A stretch of DNA of 64,000 nt from an uncultured Bacilli bacterium (GCA_934141145.1 CAKPCA010000002.1:1-64000); one strand, 5' to 3'. Positions 41,529-51,577 are shown, numbered from the stretch's first letter. The notes: a model not told the origin generated them from the sequence alone. Program-made: numbers and translations.

Positions 41529-44500
41529 TTATACTATTATATTAGAAAATTGTGATAATAATTCTGTTAAATAATATATATAATGTTTTTCTAAATTATT
41601 TAACATCAATTTTATTTTTAACCTATCATCAATATAACTGAATTTAAAATTAAATGTTATATCATTTGCAAGTATAAATAACTTTTGTATATCTATTTTA
41701 TCTTGAATACCTTTATCAAATACTAATTCTATAAATAAATTTGTCTTATTTACTTTATAAACATTATATTCTTTTGCAAGTTTTTCAAACCAAATCTCAT
41801 ACATATAAATTTCAAGTTCATTATCTATATGACCAAATCTATCTTCAAGTTCTTTTTTTACACTTTCTAATTTTTCTTTTGAGTCTATTTCATTTATCTT
41901 TTTATGAATTTCTATTTTTAGAGAATCTTCTTTTACATAATTGTCTTTAATGTGGGTTTCTACTTCTAATAAAGATCGTTCTTCTTCTTTTATTTCTTCT
42001 TTTGTTTTTATTCCTTTTAAATGATTTACTTCATCATTTAACATCTTTACATATAATTCATACCCTACAGTATCAATAAATCCTGCTTGCTCACTTCCTA
42101 AAATATCTCCTGCACCTCTTATTGATAAATCTCTCATAGCTATTTGAAAACCAGAGCCAAGTTCTGTAAATTCTTTTATTGCATTTAATCTCTTAACCGC
42201 AATATCATTTAAAACTTTATTTTTAGAATACATTAAATACGCATATGCAATTTTATTACTTCTTCCAACTCTTCCTCTTATCTGATATAACTGACTTAAT
42301 CCAAATCTATCTGCATTATATATTATAAGAGTATTAACATTTGGTATATCTATTCCTGTTTCTATAATTGTAGTACATAATAATATATCAAATTCGTTAT
42401 TTATAAAACTCATCATTGTATCTTCTATTTGGTTTTTTGTCATTTTACCATGAGCAAATCTTATTTTTGCTTCTGGAACAAGTTTACTTATTTCACTTAA
42501 TTTCTCTTCTATATGTTCTACACTATTAAATAATATAAATACTTGTCCTCCTCTAGACATTTCTTTATAAATTGCTTCTCTTACTAATTGATTGCTTTCT
42601 TCAACTACATATGTTTGAATTGGGTATCTATCTACCGGAGGAGTTTCTATTAATGCTAAGTTTCTTATTCCTACAAGTGACATTTGAAGAGTTCTAGGTA
42701 TAGGTGTTGCACTTAAAGTTAATATATCTATACTACTTTTATATTGTTTTATTTTTTCTTTATGAGCAACTCCAAAACGTTGTTCTTCATCTATTACAAG
42801 CAAACCTAAATCCTTAAATTTTATATCATCACTTAATATTCTATGAGTTCCAAAAAGTAAATCTATCTTACCTTCACTTAATTTTTTTATTATTTCTTTA
42901 CTTTCTTTATGACTTGTAAATCTATTTAATAATGCAATATTAACTCCAAAATGACCAAATCTATCTATAGCATTTTTATATTGTTGATTTGACAAGATTG
43001 TAGTTGGGCATAAATATGCGACTTGTTTTCCACTATTTATTGCTTTAAATATTGCTCTAAAGGCAACCTCTGTTTTTCCATAACCAACATCACCACATAA
43101 AAGCATATCCATAGGAGTTCTTTTTTCCATATCATCTTTTATTTTACTTATTGCAATATATTGATCAGTAGTTGGTTTGAATTTAAATTCTGATTCAAAC
43201 TTTTGTTGTTCTTCATCATCTTTCATAAATGCAAAACCAGGTCTCATTTTTCTTTCTGCGGATAATTTAAGTAATTTTTCTGCTATATCTTTTATTTTGC
43301 TTTTTACTCTTAATTTGGTTTTAGCCCATTCAGTACCACCTAATTTATTTATTTTTGGTACTGCACCTTCATTAGATGAATATTTAGTAATTAATTCTAT
43401 TTTTTCCACAGGAATATATAATTTATCATTATCTTTATAAGAGACCTCCAAATAATCTTTTTTATTACCATTTTTAGTAAGTGTTCTTATTCCTGTATAT
43501 ATTCCAATACCATGATTAGAATGAACTACATAGTCACCAACATTTAAGTTATCAATACTTTTTAACTTAGTACCGTATTTAAATTTATTTTTATAATTAA
43601 CATTTTTATCTCTAGTTTTAAAAACTTCATTTTCTGTAATAACTATATAATCATCAAATTCAAATCCTTGATCTAAATCCATAACAACTAAATTTACATT
43701 ATCTGAATATATTTTAGATAAATCTGTTATAACATAATTAACTGTTAAAAATTTAGATATATTTTCAAGTTTTTGTTTATTTGAAAAAGTTACTATTATC
43801 TTTTTCTTTCTTAAAAGATTAATACTTAAATAATCATTTAATCTAGTAAAATCTGAATAAAAATTATCAACTATCCTTGATGAAAAATTATAATTCTTAT
43901 TTATATTTATTCCTTGCAATATATTATCAACAGTCATTAAATATATATTATCATTTGGTTTTTCTAAATCATAAATATCATGCATATAGTTTGTATTATA
44001 ATTTTCTTTTTTCTCTACATCGTAATTGAAAATTTCTTCTCTTAAACTCTTATACGAGTTAATTATTTGATTATAGTCTTTATAAATAGTAACTACATTA
44101 TCTAAATAGTCTATTATTGAAGATACTTCATTAACAACATATGGTAAAAATTTTTGTTTTTCCTCTATTTCATTTACATTTTTTTCATTTATAAATTCTG
44201 AAAATGGTGTTAAATTTACTTCATCTATATCGCCTAAAGACCTTTGTGAATCAATATCAAAATATCTAATAGAATCTATTTCGTCACCCCAAAATTCTAT
44301 TCTTATAGGGTTATCTAAATTAGGTGGATAAACATCCAAAATAAAGCCTCTATTTGCTATTTCACCTGTTTTTGTTACTGTTGTCTCTGTTAAATAACCT
44401 ATGTTAATCAAATTAGTGCATAAATTATCTTTATTTATTTCCATACCTTTTTTAATAATTATTTCACTTTTTCTCCATAAAGACTTTGTTGGCAAATATC

Positions 44501-44837
44501 TTAAATATCCCATAAGATTGGTAATCACAATAGATTTTTCATTTTTAGATAGTGAATTTAATGTATTCAATCTTATTGATTTTAACTCTGGTGATATAGC
44601 TAGAGCCTCACTTGTCAAAAAATCATCCATTGGAAATAAATATGTAGTATCATTTAACTTAGATAAAGAAGAATACATCATATTTGCTTCATATAAAGAA
44701 TTTGTTACTATAATAATATTTCTATTATAATCTTCAAAAATACCATTAACGCAAAAAGAAATTAACTGATTAGTTAATCCTGTTATAGATATATTATCTA
44801 TGTTATCTATTTTTAATTTTTCTTCAAATCTATTCAT
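41529..44837 (-). CDS. mfd: Transcription-repair coupling factor Mfd
   Basis: The 1102-residue protein has a UvrB-like N-terminal region, the RNA-polymerase interaction domain with NVGDYVVHSNHGIGIYTGIR, and the helicase motor with DMLLCGDVGYGKTEVAFRAI (Walker A), VIDEEQRFGVAHK, TLSATPIPRTLQMSLVGIRN, IIETGIDIPNVNTLI and RFGLSQLYQIRGRVGRS. It pushes stalled RNA polymerase off DNA and recruits UvrA. It is slightly shorter than the B. subtilis protein (1177), and ends with the short C-terminal domain. It lies between pth and spoVT. Confidence 0.98.
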   Translation of the reverse strand: MNRFEEKLKIDNIDNISITGLTNQLISFCVNGIFEDYNRNIIIVTNSLYEANMMYSSLSKLNDTTYLFPMDDFLTSEALAISPELKSIRLNTLNSLSKNEKSIVITNLMGYLRYLPTKSLWRKSEIIIKKGMEINKDNLCTNLINIGYLTETTVTKTGEIANRGFILDVYPPNLDNPIRIEFWGDEIDSIRYFDIDSQRSLGDIDEVNLTPFSEFINEKNVNEIEEKQKFLPYVVNEVSSIIDYLDNVVTIYKDYNQIINSYKSLREEIFNYDVEKKENYNTNYMHDIYDLEKPNDNIYLMTVDNILQGININKNYNFSSRIVDNFYSDFTRLNDYLSINLLRKKKIIVTFSNKQKLENISKFLTVNYVITDLSKIYSDNVNLVVMDLDQGFEFDDYIVITENEVFKTRDKNVNYKNKFKYGTKLKSIDNLNVGDYVVHSNHGIGIYTGIRTLTKNGNKKDYLEVSYKDNDKLYIPVEKIELITKYSSNEGAVPKINKLGGTEWAKTKLRVKSKIKDIAEKLLKLSAERKMRPGFAFMKDDEEQQKFESEFKFKPTTDQYIAISKIKDDMEKRTPMDMLLCGDVGYGKTEVAFRAIFKAINSGKQVAYLCPTTILSNQQYKNAIDRFGHFGVNIALLNRFTSHKESKEIIKKLSEGKIDLLFGTHRILSDDIKFKDLGLLVIDEEQRFGVAHKEKIKQYKSSIDILTLSATPIPRTLQMSLVGIRNLALIETPPVDRYPIQTYVVEESNQLVREAIYKEMSRGGQVFILFNSVEHIEEKLSEISKLVPEAKIRFAHGKMTKNQIEDTMMSFINNEFDILLCTTIIETGIDIPNVNTLIIYNADRFGLSQLYQIRGRVGRSNKIAYAYLMYSKNKVLNDIAVKRLNAIKEFTELGSGFQIAMRDLSIRGAGDILGSEQAGFIDTVGYELYVKMLNDEVNHLKGIKTKEEIKEEERSLLEVETHIKDNYVKEDSLKIEIHKKINEIDSKEKLESVKKELEDRFGHIDNELEIYMYEIWFEKLAKEYNVYKVNKTNLFIELVFDKGIQDKIDIQKLFILANDITFNFKFSYIDDRLKIKLMLNNLEKHYIYYLTELLSQFSNIIV

Positions 44838-44852
44838 ATAATCATCTCTTTA

Positions 44853-45407
44853 CTAGTTATATTTATTCATTAACTGATTAAAATCCATAATAAAATAATC
44901 ATCTATAATGCTAGTACTTATCTCTATTGCTTCATCGATTAATTTTCTTTCTTCTTTTGAAAACTTACCTAAAACAAAATCTTTTGTATCCATTTTTTTA
45001 TCATTTGAAATACCTATTTTTAATCTTTTGTATTCTTTAGTACCTAAATTTTTTTCTATATCTTTTATTCCATTATGGCCACCAGAAGAACTGTTTTGTT
45101 TCAATTTAATTTTTCCTACATTTTGATCTAAATCATCGTGTATTACAAGTATATCATTACTTGAAATTTTAAAAAAATCAACATACTTTTTAACTACTTC
45201 ACCTGATAGATTCATATATTTTTGTGGCTCTAGAAAAATAACCTTTTCTCCATTTATATTAGTTTCAGCATATAAACCTTGAAACTTTTCTTTCATAGAG
45301 TTTATATTGTTTTTTTGTAAATATAAATCAATAACATCAAATCCAACATTATGTCTAGTATTTTTATATTCCTTACCTGGATTTCCAAGACCTACTACTA
45401 ATTTCAT
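44853..45407 (-). CDS. pth: Peptidyl-tRNA hydrolase
   Basis: The 184-residue protein has KLVVGLGNPGKEYKNTRHNV with the catalytic His20 of TRHNVGF, KYMNLSGEVV, LVIHDDLDQNVGKI and SSGGHNGIKDIEKNLGTKEY. It recycles peptidyl-tRNA that drops off ribosomes. The ATG overlaps the last base of the rsmI stop. The pth-mfd order matches Bacillus. Confidence 0.97.
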   Translation of the reverse strand: MKLVVGLGNPGKEYKNTRHNVGFDVIDLYLQKNNINSMKEKFQGLYAETNINGEKVIFLEPQKYMNLSGEVVKKYVDFFKISSNDILVIHDDLDQNVGKIKLKQNSSSGGHNGIKDIEKNLGTKEYKRLKIGISNDKKMDTKDFVLGKFSKEERKLIDEAIEISTSIIDDYFIMDFNQLMNKYN

Positions 45408-46246
45408 TATTTACCTCCATGATACTTCATATAAACTTCATTTTTTTCTAAATTATGCAATTTTGCGACTGTCTTTATTGCCTCTTTTTCACTTATTCCA
45501 TCTAAAACTAGCGCTTTTACATGAGAAAGAATATCAATATTATCATATGATTTTTCTTCTTTATTTCCTTCCACAATAATTACAAATTCGCCTTTTGGTT
45601 CTACTAACTCACTTAATACATCGTCTATAGTTCCTCTATAAATTTCTTCATATTTTTTACTTATTTCACGTGAAACAGATATATTTCTATTACCCATTAT
45701 TTCTTTTATTAATAATAATGTTTCTATAACTCTATATGGTGATTCATAAAAAATTATTGTATATTTTATACTTTTTAATTCTTCTAATTCTTTCTTTTTT
45801 TGAGATTTCTTACTATCCAAAAATCCATAAAACAAGAATTTATTAGGATTTATTCCTGACATAATTAAAGCTGGTACAAATGCAGTTGCACCAGGAAGAC
45901 CAATAACATTATATCCTTCTTTTATTGCATGATACGCTGCTACATAACCTGGATCACTTATTGCAGGAGTCCCCCTATCAGATACTAATGCAACCATATT
46001 TCCATCTTTTAAATATTCAAGTACTTTTTCATAAACTTTATCCTCATTGAATTTATGACAAGAAATTAATTTCTTATTTATATCAAGTTCATTTAATAAT
46101 TTTTTAGTTTCTCTAGTATCTTCAGAAAAAATAACATCCGCTTTTTTAAGTACATTTATAGATCTCAATGTAATATCATCTAAGTTTCCAATTGGTGTAG
46201 GAACAAGATATAAACTTGCAGAATTATTATAACTTTTTTGACTCAT
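45407..46246 (-). CDS. rsmI: 16S rRNA (cytidine1402-2'-O)-methyltransferase
   Basis: The 279-residue protein starts after a short polar leader with LYLVPTPIGNLDDITLRSIN, then DTRETKKLLNELDI, ALVSDRGTPAISDPGY, GLPGATAFVPALIMSGIN and FYESPYRVIETL. It belongs to the tetrapyrrole-methylase-like fold and forms the ribose methyl of m4Cm1402 with RsmH. It abuts the methyltransferase gene upstream and overlaps pth by one base. AGGAGG precedes the start. Confidence 0.95.
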   Translation of the reverse strand: MSQKSYNNSASLYLVPTPIGNLDDITLRSINVLKKADVIFSEDTRETKKLLNELDINKKLISCHKFNEDKVYEKVLEYLKDGNMVALVSDRGTPAISDPGYVAAYHAIKEGYNVIGLPGATAFVPALIMSGINPNKFLFYGFLDSKKSQKKKELEELKSIKYTIIFYESPYRVIETLLLIKEIMGNRNISVSREISKKYEEIYRGTIDDVLSELVEPKGEFVIIVEGNKEEKSYDNIDILSHVKALVLDGISEKEAIKTVAKLHNLEKNEVYMKYHGGK

Positions 46247-46248
46247 AT

Positions 46249-46974
46249 CTATTCCTCCTCAAACATTTTCTTAATTTCTTCTAAATAATTTCCATCTTCG
46301 TCGTGAACATAGATTGGTGGTAACACTTTTAAGGATGATTTACCATTTTTTGCACCTTCTATTAAAACAATGTTAGACTCTTTATTAAACTTTGGATATA
46401 CTAACTGTAATCTTTTAGGTTCTATATTATTTTTTTTCATACAATCTATTATATCAATTAATCTATCAGTTCTATGAACAATCGCTATTGTACCATTATT
46501 TTTAAGAATTTTTCTAGCTACTTTGAAAATATCATCTAAATTTATATATATTTCATGTCTTGCAACTGATTTTATATCATTATCATTTATAATGGATGAT
46601 TCTTTTAATTTAAAATATGGTGGATTGCATGTAATTAAATCAAATGAATCTGATTCGTATTTTTGTGCAATATCTTTTACATCCATATTTAATATTTCTA
46701 TTCTATCCTGTAAATTATTTATTTTGATTGATTTTTTAGCAAGATTATAAACATCTTTTTGAATTTCTACTCCTGTTATCTTTGCTCTTGTTTTTGTACT
46801 TAAAATAAGTGGTATAGGAGCATTTCCTGTACAAAAATCAATTATATTAGTGGTATTCTTTGTTATTTTTACAAAATTACTTAAAAGAACTGAATCAATA
46901 GAAAATTTAAACCAATCTGTATTTTGAACAATCTTTAAATCTTTATAATTTAATAATCTGTTTATTTCTTCCAT
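46249..46974 (-). CDS. SAM methyltransferase, TrmN6/YabB-like (tRNA adenine-N6)
   Basis: The 241-residue protein has NIIDFCTGNAPIPLILSTKT as SAM loop, VEIQKDVYNLAKKSIKINNL, and the catalytic ITCNPPYFKLKESS with an NPPY motif typical of N6-adenine or N5-glutamine enzymes. The N terminus LNYKDLKIVQNTDWFKFSID matches the TrmN6/YabB group. B. subtilis YabB lies at the same place. TrmN6 in E. coli methylates A37 of tRNA(Val), and the target here is unproven. It is separated from ricT by one base. Confidence 0.9.
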   Translation of the reverse strand: MEEINRLLNYKDLKIVQNTDWFKFSIDSVLLSNFVKITKNTTNIIDFCTGNAPIPLILSTKTRAKITGVEIQKDVYNLAKKSIKINNLQDRIEILNMDVKDIAQKYESDSFDLITCNPPYFKLKESSIINDNDIKSVARHEIYINLDDIFKVARKILKNNGTIAIVHRTDRLIDIIDCMKKNNIEPKRLQLVYPKFNKESNIVLIEGAKNGKSSLKVLPPIYVHDEDGNYLEEIKKMFEEE

Positions 46975-46975
46975 A

Positions 46976-47764
46976 TTATTTTATTTCTATTATTTCCTTT
47001 TCTTTTGTTTCTATTTTGTATGTTTTACTTATAACATCTACAGAAATAACTTTTCCTTCTTTTTCTTCATATTTAACTACTTGTCCAACACTTGGTAATT
47101 CTTTTTTTAATTCAGTATAAGTATCATCTTCATATGATAAACAGCATAATAATCTATTACAAGAACCATTTATTTTGCTTGGATTCAAAGCTATATTTTG
47201 ATTTTTTGCCATATTAATAGTTATATTATCAAATGTATATAAATACCTTGAGCAGCACATAGGAAGACCACAAGGACCAAGTCCACCAATTTCTTTTGCT
47301 TTATCTCTTGGACCAATCTGCCTCAATTCTATTCTAACTTTATATATTTTTGCAAGTTCTTTTGCAAGTTCCCTAAAATCTACTCTATCAGTGGAAGTAA
47401 AAGTAAAAAATAATTGAGTTCTTTCAAAAGTATAACTTACATCAACTAATTTCATATCTAAATTATATTTTTTTATAAGTTCATTACATTTATAAAAAGC
47501 TTTTTTAGCATCTTTTATATTATTTAAATGTTCTGTATAATCTTTTTTAGTGGAAATACGAATAACGTTTTTTAGTGGAAAACTAATACTTTTTCTGTCC
47601 ATATTTATTATATCAGTTTTAACAGTACCAAATTGTAAACCTCTTTCTGTTTCAACAATTACAGTTAAATTCTTCTTTAATTTAAGATTATTGCAGTTGA
47701 AAAAATATTTTTTTCCATATTTTTTAAATTCTACACCTACTATGTTTACTGAATCATTACTCAT
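46976..47764 (-). CDS. ricT: RicT (YaaT), PSP1-domain RNase Y complex subunit
   Basis: The 262-residue protein contains the PSP1 domain with TVIVETERGLQFGTVKTDI and the C-terminal cysteine-rich segment LGPCGLPMCCSRYL and NGSCNRLLCCLSYE, whose cysteines bind Fe-S clusters in the Ric complex. In B. subtilis RicT with RicA and RicF steers RNase Y and affects competence and sporulation. I start at the ATG at 47764, which overlaps the holB stop by eight bases and follows GGTGG. The RicA and RicF genes are not here. Confidence 0.93.
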   Translation of the reverse strand: MSNDSVNIVGVEFKKYGKKYFFNCNNLKLKKNLTVIVETERGLQFGTVKTDIINMDRKSISFPLKNVIRISTKKDYTEHLNNIKDAKKAFYKCNELIKKYNLDMKLVDVSYTFERTQLFFTFTSTDRVDFRELAKELAKIYKVRIELRQIGPRDKAKEIGGLGPCGLPMCCSRYLYTFDNITINMAKNQNIALNPSKINGSCNRLLCCLSYEDDTYTELKKELPSVGQVVKYEEKEGKVISVDVISKTYKIETKEKEIIEIK

Positions 47765-48683
47765 GCTTTTCACCACCTAGTTCGATTATTATTTTATCTA
47801 ATAACAATTTATTATTAACATTGTTTGTTCCTTCTAATTTTGCTTGTTCTAAGACATATATCTTATTTATTATATCATTTAATGTATTTTTTGATTTAAC
47901 TAAATCAACTATATCTGTAAAATTATACATATATTTGATTTCTTTTCCTATTTTTGAATACAATACATCCATATAAAAATATATCATTATTGAAACAAAA
48001 ATATTATATTCTTGTTGATTTTTTATAACATCCCATATATTTTTTATGTAAATAAATTCATTTATTCCCTTAGTTTCTATATTTTCTATAAAATTTACCG
48101 CAACATCTATTTTTTTGTTCATATCATCAGGATCAGAGTTATCAAAAATTAAAAGATTATAAAATAAATCATATGTGTTTTCATTTTTGTCTTTTTTTAT
48201 TCTATTAAAATTAATAACCTGACACCTAGACTTTATTGTAGGTAATACATAACTTATATTATCAGTAAGTAAAATTGCGACTATATCATCTGCAGGTTCT
48301 TCTAAAAATTTCAAAATGCTATTAGAAGATGCCGCAGTTAGTTTTTCACAGTTTTTAATAATATATACTATTTTATTACCTTCTACAGGCTTGTTTTGTA
48401 CTTCTTTTTGTAAATCTATTAATTGTTCTTTTTTTATATTATTTGAAATAGGCTCTACTATCTTTAATTCAGAATAAATATCTTCATCTATTTTTTTACA
48501 TATATTATCTTTAGTATCTAAATCTTTAGCAATTATCTCTTTACTAAAATCCTTAGCATACTTATATATATAATCTATATCATCAGAATAAAATAAATAT
48601 GCTTGTACTATTTTGTTGCTTTGTATACTCTTTTTTAAAAGAGTTGTTACTACACGTTGTTCATCCATATATTTTTCAAGCAT
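47757..48683 (-). CDS. holB: DNA polymerase III delta' subunit
   Basis: The 308-residue protein has QSNKIVQAYLFYSDDIDYIY where the P-loop would be but no GKT, as usual for delta', then KLTAASSNSILKFLEEPADD and LPTIKSRCQVINFNRI (SRC motif). It is the stator of the clamp loader. The ATG at 48683 follows AGAGGTGG. It is followed by ricT as in Bacillus; tmk, normally just upstream, is absent. Confidence 0.9.
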   Translation of the reverse strand: MLEKYMDEQRVVTTLLKKSIQSNKIVQAYLFYSDDIDYIYKYAKDFSKEIIAKDLDTKDNICKKIDEDIYSELKIVEPISNNIKKEQLIDLQKEVQNKPVEGNKIVYIIKNCEKLTAASSNSILKFLEEPADDIVAILLTDNISYVLPTIKSRCQVINFNRIKKDKNENTYDLFYNLLIFDNSDPDDMNKKIDVAVNFIENIETKGINEFIYIKNIWDVIKNQQEYNIFVSIMIYFYMDVLYSKIGKEIKYMYNFTDIVDLVKSKNTLNDIINKIYVLEQAKLEGTNNVNNKLLLDKIIIELGGEKHE

Positions 48684-48699
48684 ATTTACCACCTCTATT

Positions 48700-48891
48700 C
48701 TACCTAAAATTTAATAGATAAAATCCAACAAGACCCAAAAAGCCTGTTGTATCAAATAAACTAAGTATTAATACTGTTATTATATTAATTGGTATATTTA
48801 AATTAAAAGATTGCATTATTAAATTATAACCATATAAAAACATAATACTTATTACTACTTTTTTTAATATTTTTATTAAGAATTTAAACAT
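48700..48891 (-). CDS. bofA: Pro-sigma-K processing inhibitor BofA-like membrane protein
   Basis: The 63-residue protein has a basic amphipathic N terminus and two hydrophobic segments, with NLNIPINIITVLILSLFDTT followed by GFLGLVGFYLL, which is the BofA pattern (PIN---V----G--G---L). BofA holds the SpoIVFB protease inactive until the forespore signals. The recR-bofA order matches Bacillus. Whether sigma-K control exists here is unknown because spoIVFB is not in the window. Confidence 0.8.
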   Translation of the reverse strand: MFKFLIKILKKVVISIMFLYGYNLIMQSFNLNIPINIITVLILSLFDTTGFLGLVGFYLLNFR

Positions 48892-48917
48892 TACTTGTCC
48901 ACCTCATTATAAATTTA

Positions 48918-48926
48918 TGTGGATAA
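48918..48926 (-). promoter_or_regulatory. Isolated DnaA box in the bofA-recR gap
   Basis: The sequence TGTGGATAA is the complement of the perfect DnaA box TTATCCACA. It stands alone, so its role may be DnaA titration or transcriptional control rather than initiation. Confidence 0.4.
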
Positions 48927-48933
48927 CTAATAT

Positions 48934-49536
48934 TTATGAAATTTTATTTCTTCCTTCCATTGCTTTTGCTATTGTTATTGGATCCATATATTCCATATCT
49001 GCTCCCATTGGTATACCAGAGGCTATCTTAGTTACAGATACATTAAGTCCTTCAAGCATTTTTAAAATATAAAGTGATGTTGTATCACCTTCTATACTTG
49101 GAGTTAGAGCAAGAATTACTTCTTTTATATTTTCATCTTTTATTCTATTTATTAATTGATTAATTTTTATATCTTCTGGATTTACTCCTTCTAGTGGAGA
49201 AATCAATCCTTCAAGTACATGATAATAACCATTAAATACACCTGCTTTTTCAAACAGTATTAAATTTTTTGTATTTTCAACAACACATAAAACATCTTTA
49301 TTTCTACTTGTATCTTGGCATATTATACATTTATCATTATCTTCAGTTAAATTATTACATACTACACATTTTTTAATATTATTTTTTACATTTTTTATTG
49401 CATCTGAAAAACTATTTAATTGCTCATCATCTATTTTTAATAATGAAAAAGATAATCTTTCTGCATTTTTTTCACCTATTCCCGGTAACAATTTAAAACA
49501 TTCTATCAATTGTTCTAATGTTTTTGGATATTTCAT
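48934..49536 (-). CDS. recR: Recombination mediator RecR
   Basis: The 200-residue protein starts MKYPKTLEQLIECFKLLPGI and has a helix-hairpin-helix (LPGIGEKNAERLSF), a four-cysteine zinc finger CVVCNNLTEDNDKCIICQD, and the Toprim domain with VLCVVENTKNLILFEKAG and LTPSIEGDTTSLYILKML. It loads RecA with RecF and RecO at gaps. The ATG at 49536 lies one base past the ebfC stop. The dnaX-ebfC-recR set is conserved widely. Confidence 0.97.
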   Translation of the reverse strand: MKYPKTLEQLIECFKLLPGIGEKNAERLSFSLLKIDDEQLNSFSDAIKNVKNNIKKCVVCNNLTEDNDKCIICQDTSRNKDVLCVVENTKNLILFEKAGVFNGYYHVLEGLISPLEGVNPEDIKINQLINRIKDENIKEVILALTPSIEGDTTSLYILKMLEGLNVSVTKIASGIPMGADMEYMDPITIAKAMEGRNKIS

Positions 49537-49537
49537 T

Positions 49538-49831
49538 TTACAATAAACCTGATAATCCTTGACCAAATTTACCTAATTTTTTCTCTAATTCTTTTGTTGC
49601 TTTTTCTATGGCCTCATTTGTAGCAAGTAATATCATATCTTCTAACATCTCTATTTCATCACTTTGTATATCTTTATTTATTTCTATTTTTGTTATTTGT
49701 TTTTTACCATTTACTTCTACTTCTACTAATGGTTGTTTAGCAGTAAATGTTTGTTTTTCTACTTCTTCTTGAGCATTTTTTATATCTCTTTGCATTTTTT
49801 GTGCTTGTTGCATTATCATATTCATATTCAT
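49538..49831 (-). CDS. ebfC: YbaB/EbfC nucleoid-associated protein
   Basis: The 97-residue protein has the amphipathic Met/Gln-rich N terminus MNMNMIMQQAQKMQRDIKNA, LVEVEVNGKKQITKIEINKD and DMILLATNEAIEKATKELEK, the standard YbaB fold that forms DNA-binding dimers. It lies between dnaX and recR as nearly everywhere in bacteria and is coupled to both by tight spacing. Confidence 0.95.
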   Translation of the reverse strand: MNMNMIMQQAQKMQRDIKNAQEEVEKQTFTAKQPLVEVEVNGKKQITKIEINKDIQSDEIEMLEDMILLATNEAIEKATKELEKKLGKFGQGLSGLL

Positions 49832-49833
49832 AA

Positions 49834-51471
49834 TTATATTTCTCCTATCTCAATTAAATCTTCAAATTCATTTTCTTCTTTTTGCTTCGATTTTGAAGAT
49901 ATTTTATTTAGAACTGCATTTTCATCTAGTTCTTCAATTTCTTCTTTATTTTTAATTTTTTCTATATATTTTACTCTTTCTTTAAGCCAATAATCATTAT
50001 TCAAAAAACAAATTTTTATCTTTTTATTTAATACTGAAGATATTGTATCTTCGATATCAAATAGATTTTCATATAATTCTTTAAGCATATTATTATTATC
50101 AGTTGTTAATACCATACCATCTGTTGAACCGGCTTTTAAATTGCAATCAGATAATATATTTATAACTTTTAAATGATCTAAATTAGTTATATCATTTTCT
50201 AAATTTTTTATTGTGTTTGAATAATTACTTAAAGACATTTTATCTGCTTTTGACAAAATATTATTTAATCTAATATTCATTAATTCACTATAAATTTCTA
50301 AATTTGTATCGTTCTCTTCTTTATTCATAGAAGTTTTATCTTTAGTAACATTAGTATTTTCTTCTATCTTTGGCTTAGATACTTCCATAGACTCTGTTTT
50401 TTTATTACGAACATTCGTTTGTTTATTTAATATATTCAATATTTTTATTATAGTTAAATCAAAGAAGATTTTTTTATCTTTTGCATTTTTCATATCTGAT
50501 ATAGCACTATTGAACATCATTATAATATCAATTATTTTATCATCAGGTAAAATCTTCATTATATCTGTTGTTTCACCTATTTGAAGTTTCAAATAAGAAT
50601 CTCTTAGATACTTAATTATATCTTCACAGATATATACAAAATTTTTACCCATACCATCAAATTTTTCTATTTCATCAAAACATTCTTTTATATTATCATT
50701 ACATATTTGTTCAAATAAATTATAAATTTCTTTATCAGACATTCTTCCACTTAATAAAACAACATCATCTTTTTTTATATCACCATTAGTATATGCATTA
50801 AGTTGATCTAAAAGTCCAATAGCATCTCTCATTCCGCCATTTGAATCTATAGCAATTAAATCAAGTGCATCATCGGTAACATTTATTTTTTCTTCTTCAC
50901 ATATATATTTTAATTTTTGAGTCATTACACTTTTAGGTATCGGTTTAAATTCAAATGACTGGCACCTTGAAATTATTGTAAGTGGTATTTTATGTGGTTC
51001 AGTTGTTGCAAGAATAAATATTACATGTTTTGGTGGTTCTTCTAATGTTTTTAATAATGCATTAAAAGCTCCTGTTGTAAGCATATGTACCTCATCAATT
51101 ATATATACTTTATATTTTGACATTGTAGGCAATAATGTTACATGATTTTTTATTTCTCTTATTTCATCTACTCCATTATTTGATGCAGCATCCATTTCAA
51201 TTACATCTATATTTTCGTTATTATTATTACTAATACATATATCACAATTCTCGCATGATATTCCATCTTTAGAATTTTCACAATTAATTGTTTTTGCAAA
51301 TATCTTTGCAATACTTGTTTTACCCGTTCCCCTTGGTCCTATAAATAAATATGCATGTGTTAATTTATTGTTTTTTATTATATTTTTTAATGTTTTTACT
51401 ATTACTTCTTGACCAGCTACATCATTAAATGTCTTTGGTCTATATTTTCTATATAATGCTTGATATAACAT
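49834..51471 (-). CDS. dnaX: DNA polymerase III subunits gamma/tau
   Basis: The 545-residue protein starts MLYQALYRKYRPKTFNDVAG and has THAYLFIGPRGTGKTSIAKI (Walker A), a zinc module CENSKDGISCENCDIC, YIIDEVHMLTTGAFNALLKT and LATTEPHKIPLTIISRCQSF. It is the clamp-loader ATPase, and the long C-terminal region (from about 360) with an acidic end should bind the replicase and helicase as tau. AAGGAGG precedes two overlapping ATGs, and the second gives the family N terminus. The gene follows tadA across a gap holding parS sites. Confidence 0.97.
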   Translation of the reverse strand: MLYQALYRKYRPKTFNDVAGQEVIVKTLKNIIKNNKLTHAYLFIGPRGTGKTSIAKIFAKTINCENSKDGISCENCDICISNNNNENIDVIEMDAASNNGVDEIREIKNHVTLLPTMSKYKVYIIDEVHMLTTGAFNALLKTLEEPPKHVIFILATTEPHKIPLTIISRCQSFEFKPIPKSVMTQKLKYICEEEKINVTDDALDLIAIDSNGGMRDAIGLLDQLNAYTNGDIKKDDVVLLSGRMSDKEIYNLFEQICNDNIKECFDEIEKFDGMGKNFVYICEDIIKYLRDSYLKLQIGETTDIMKILPDDKIIDIIMMFNSAISDMKNAKDKKIFFDLTIIKILNILNKQTNVRNKKTESMEVSKPKIEENTNVTKDKTSMNKEENDTNLEIYSELMNIRLNNILSKADKMSLSNYSNTIKNLENDITNLDHLKVINILSDCNLKAGSTDGMVLTTDNNNMLKELYENLFDIEDTISSVLNKKIKICFLNNDYWLKERVKYIEKIKNKEEIEELDENAVLNKISSKSKQKEENEFEDLIEIGEI

Positions 51472-51561
51472 ACATACCTCCTTTATAAACTTCTTTATAA
51501 GTATACCATTTTTGATTATTTTTTTAAATGTTTTTTATACTTAAATCAAATTATTTTTTAA

Positions 51562-51577
51562 TGTTTCACGTGGAACA
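51562..51577. other. parS-like site 1
   Basis: TGTTTCACGTGGAACA differs from the consensus parS TGTTTCACGTGAAACA at one position. It lies in the tadA-dnaX gap, 49 bases before site 2. Confidence 0.9.
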
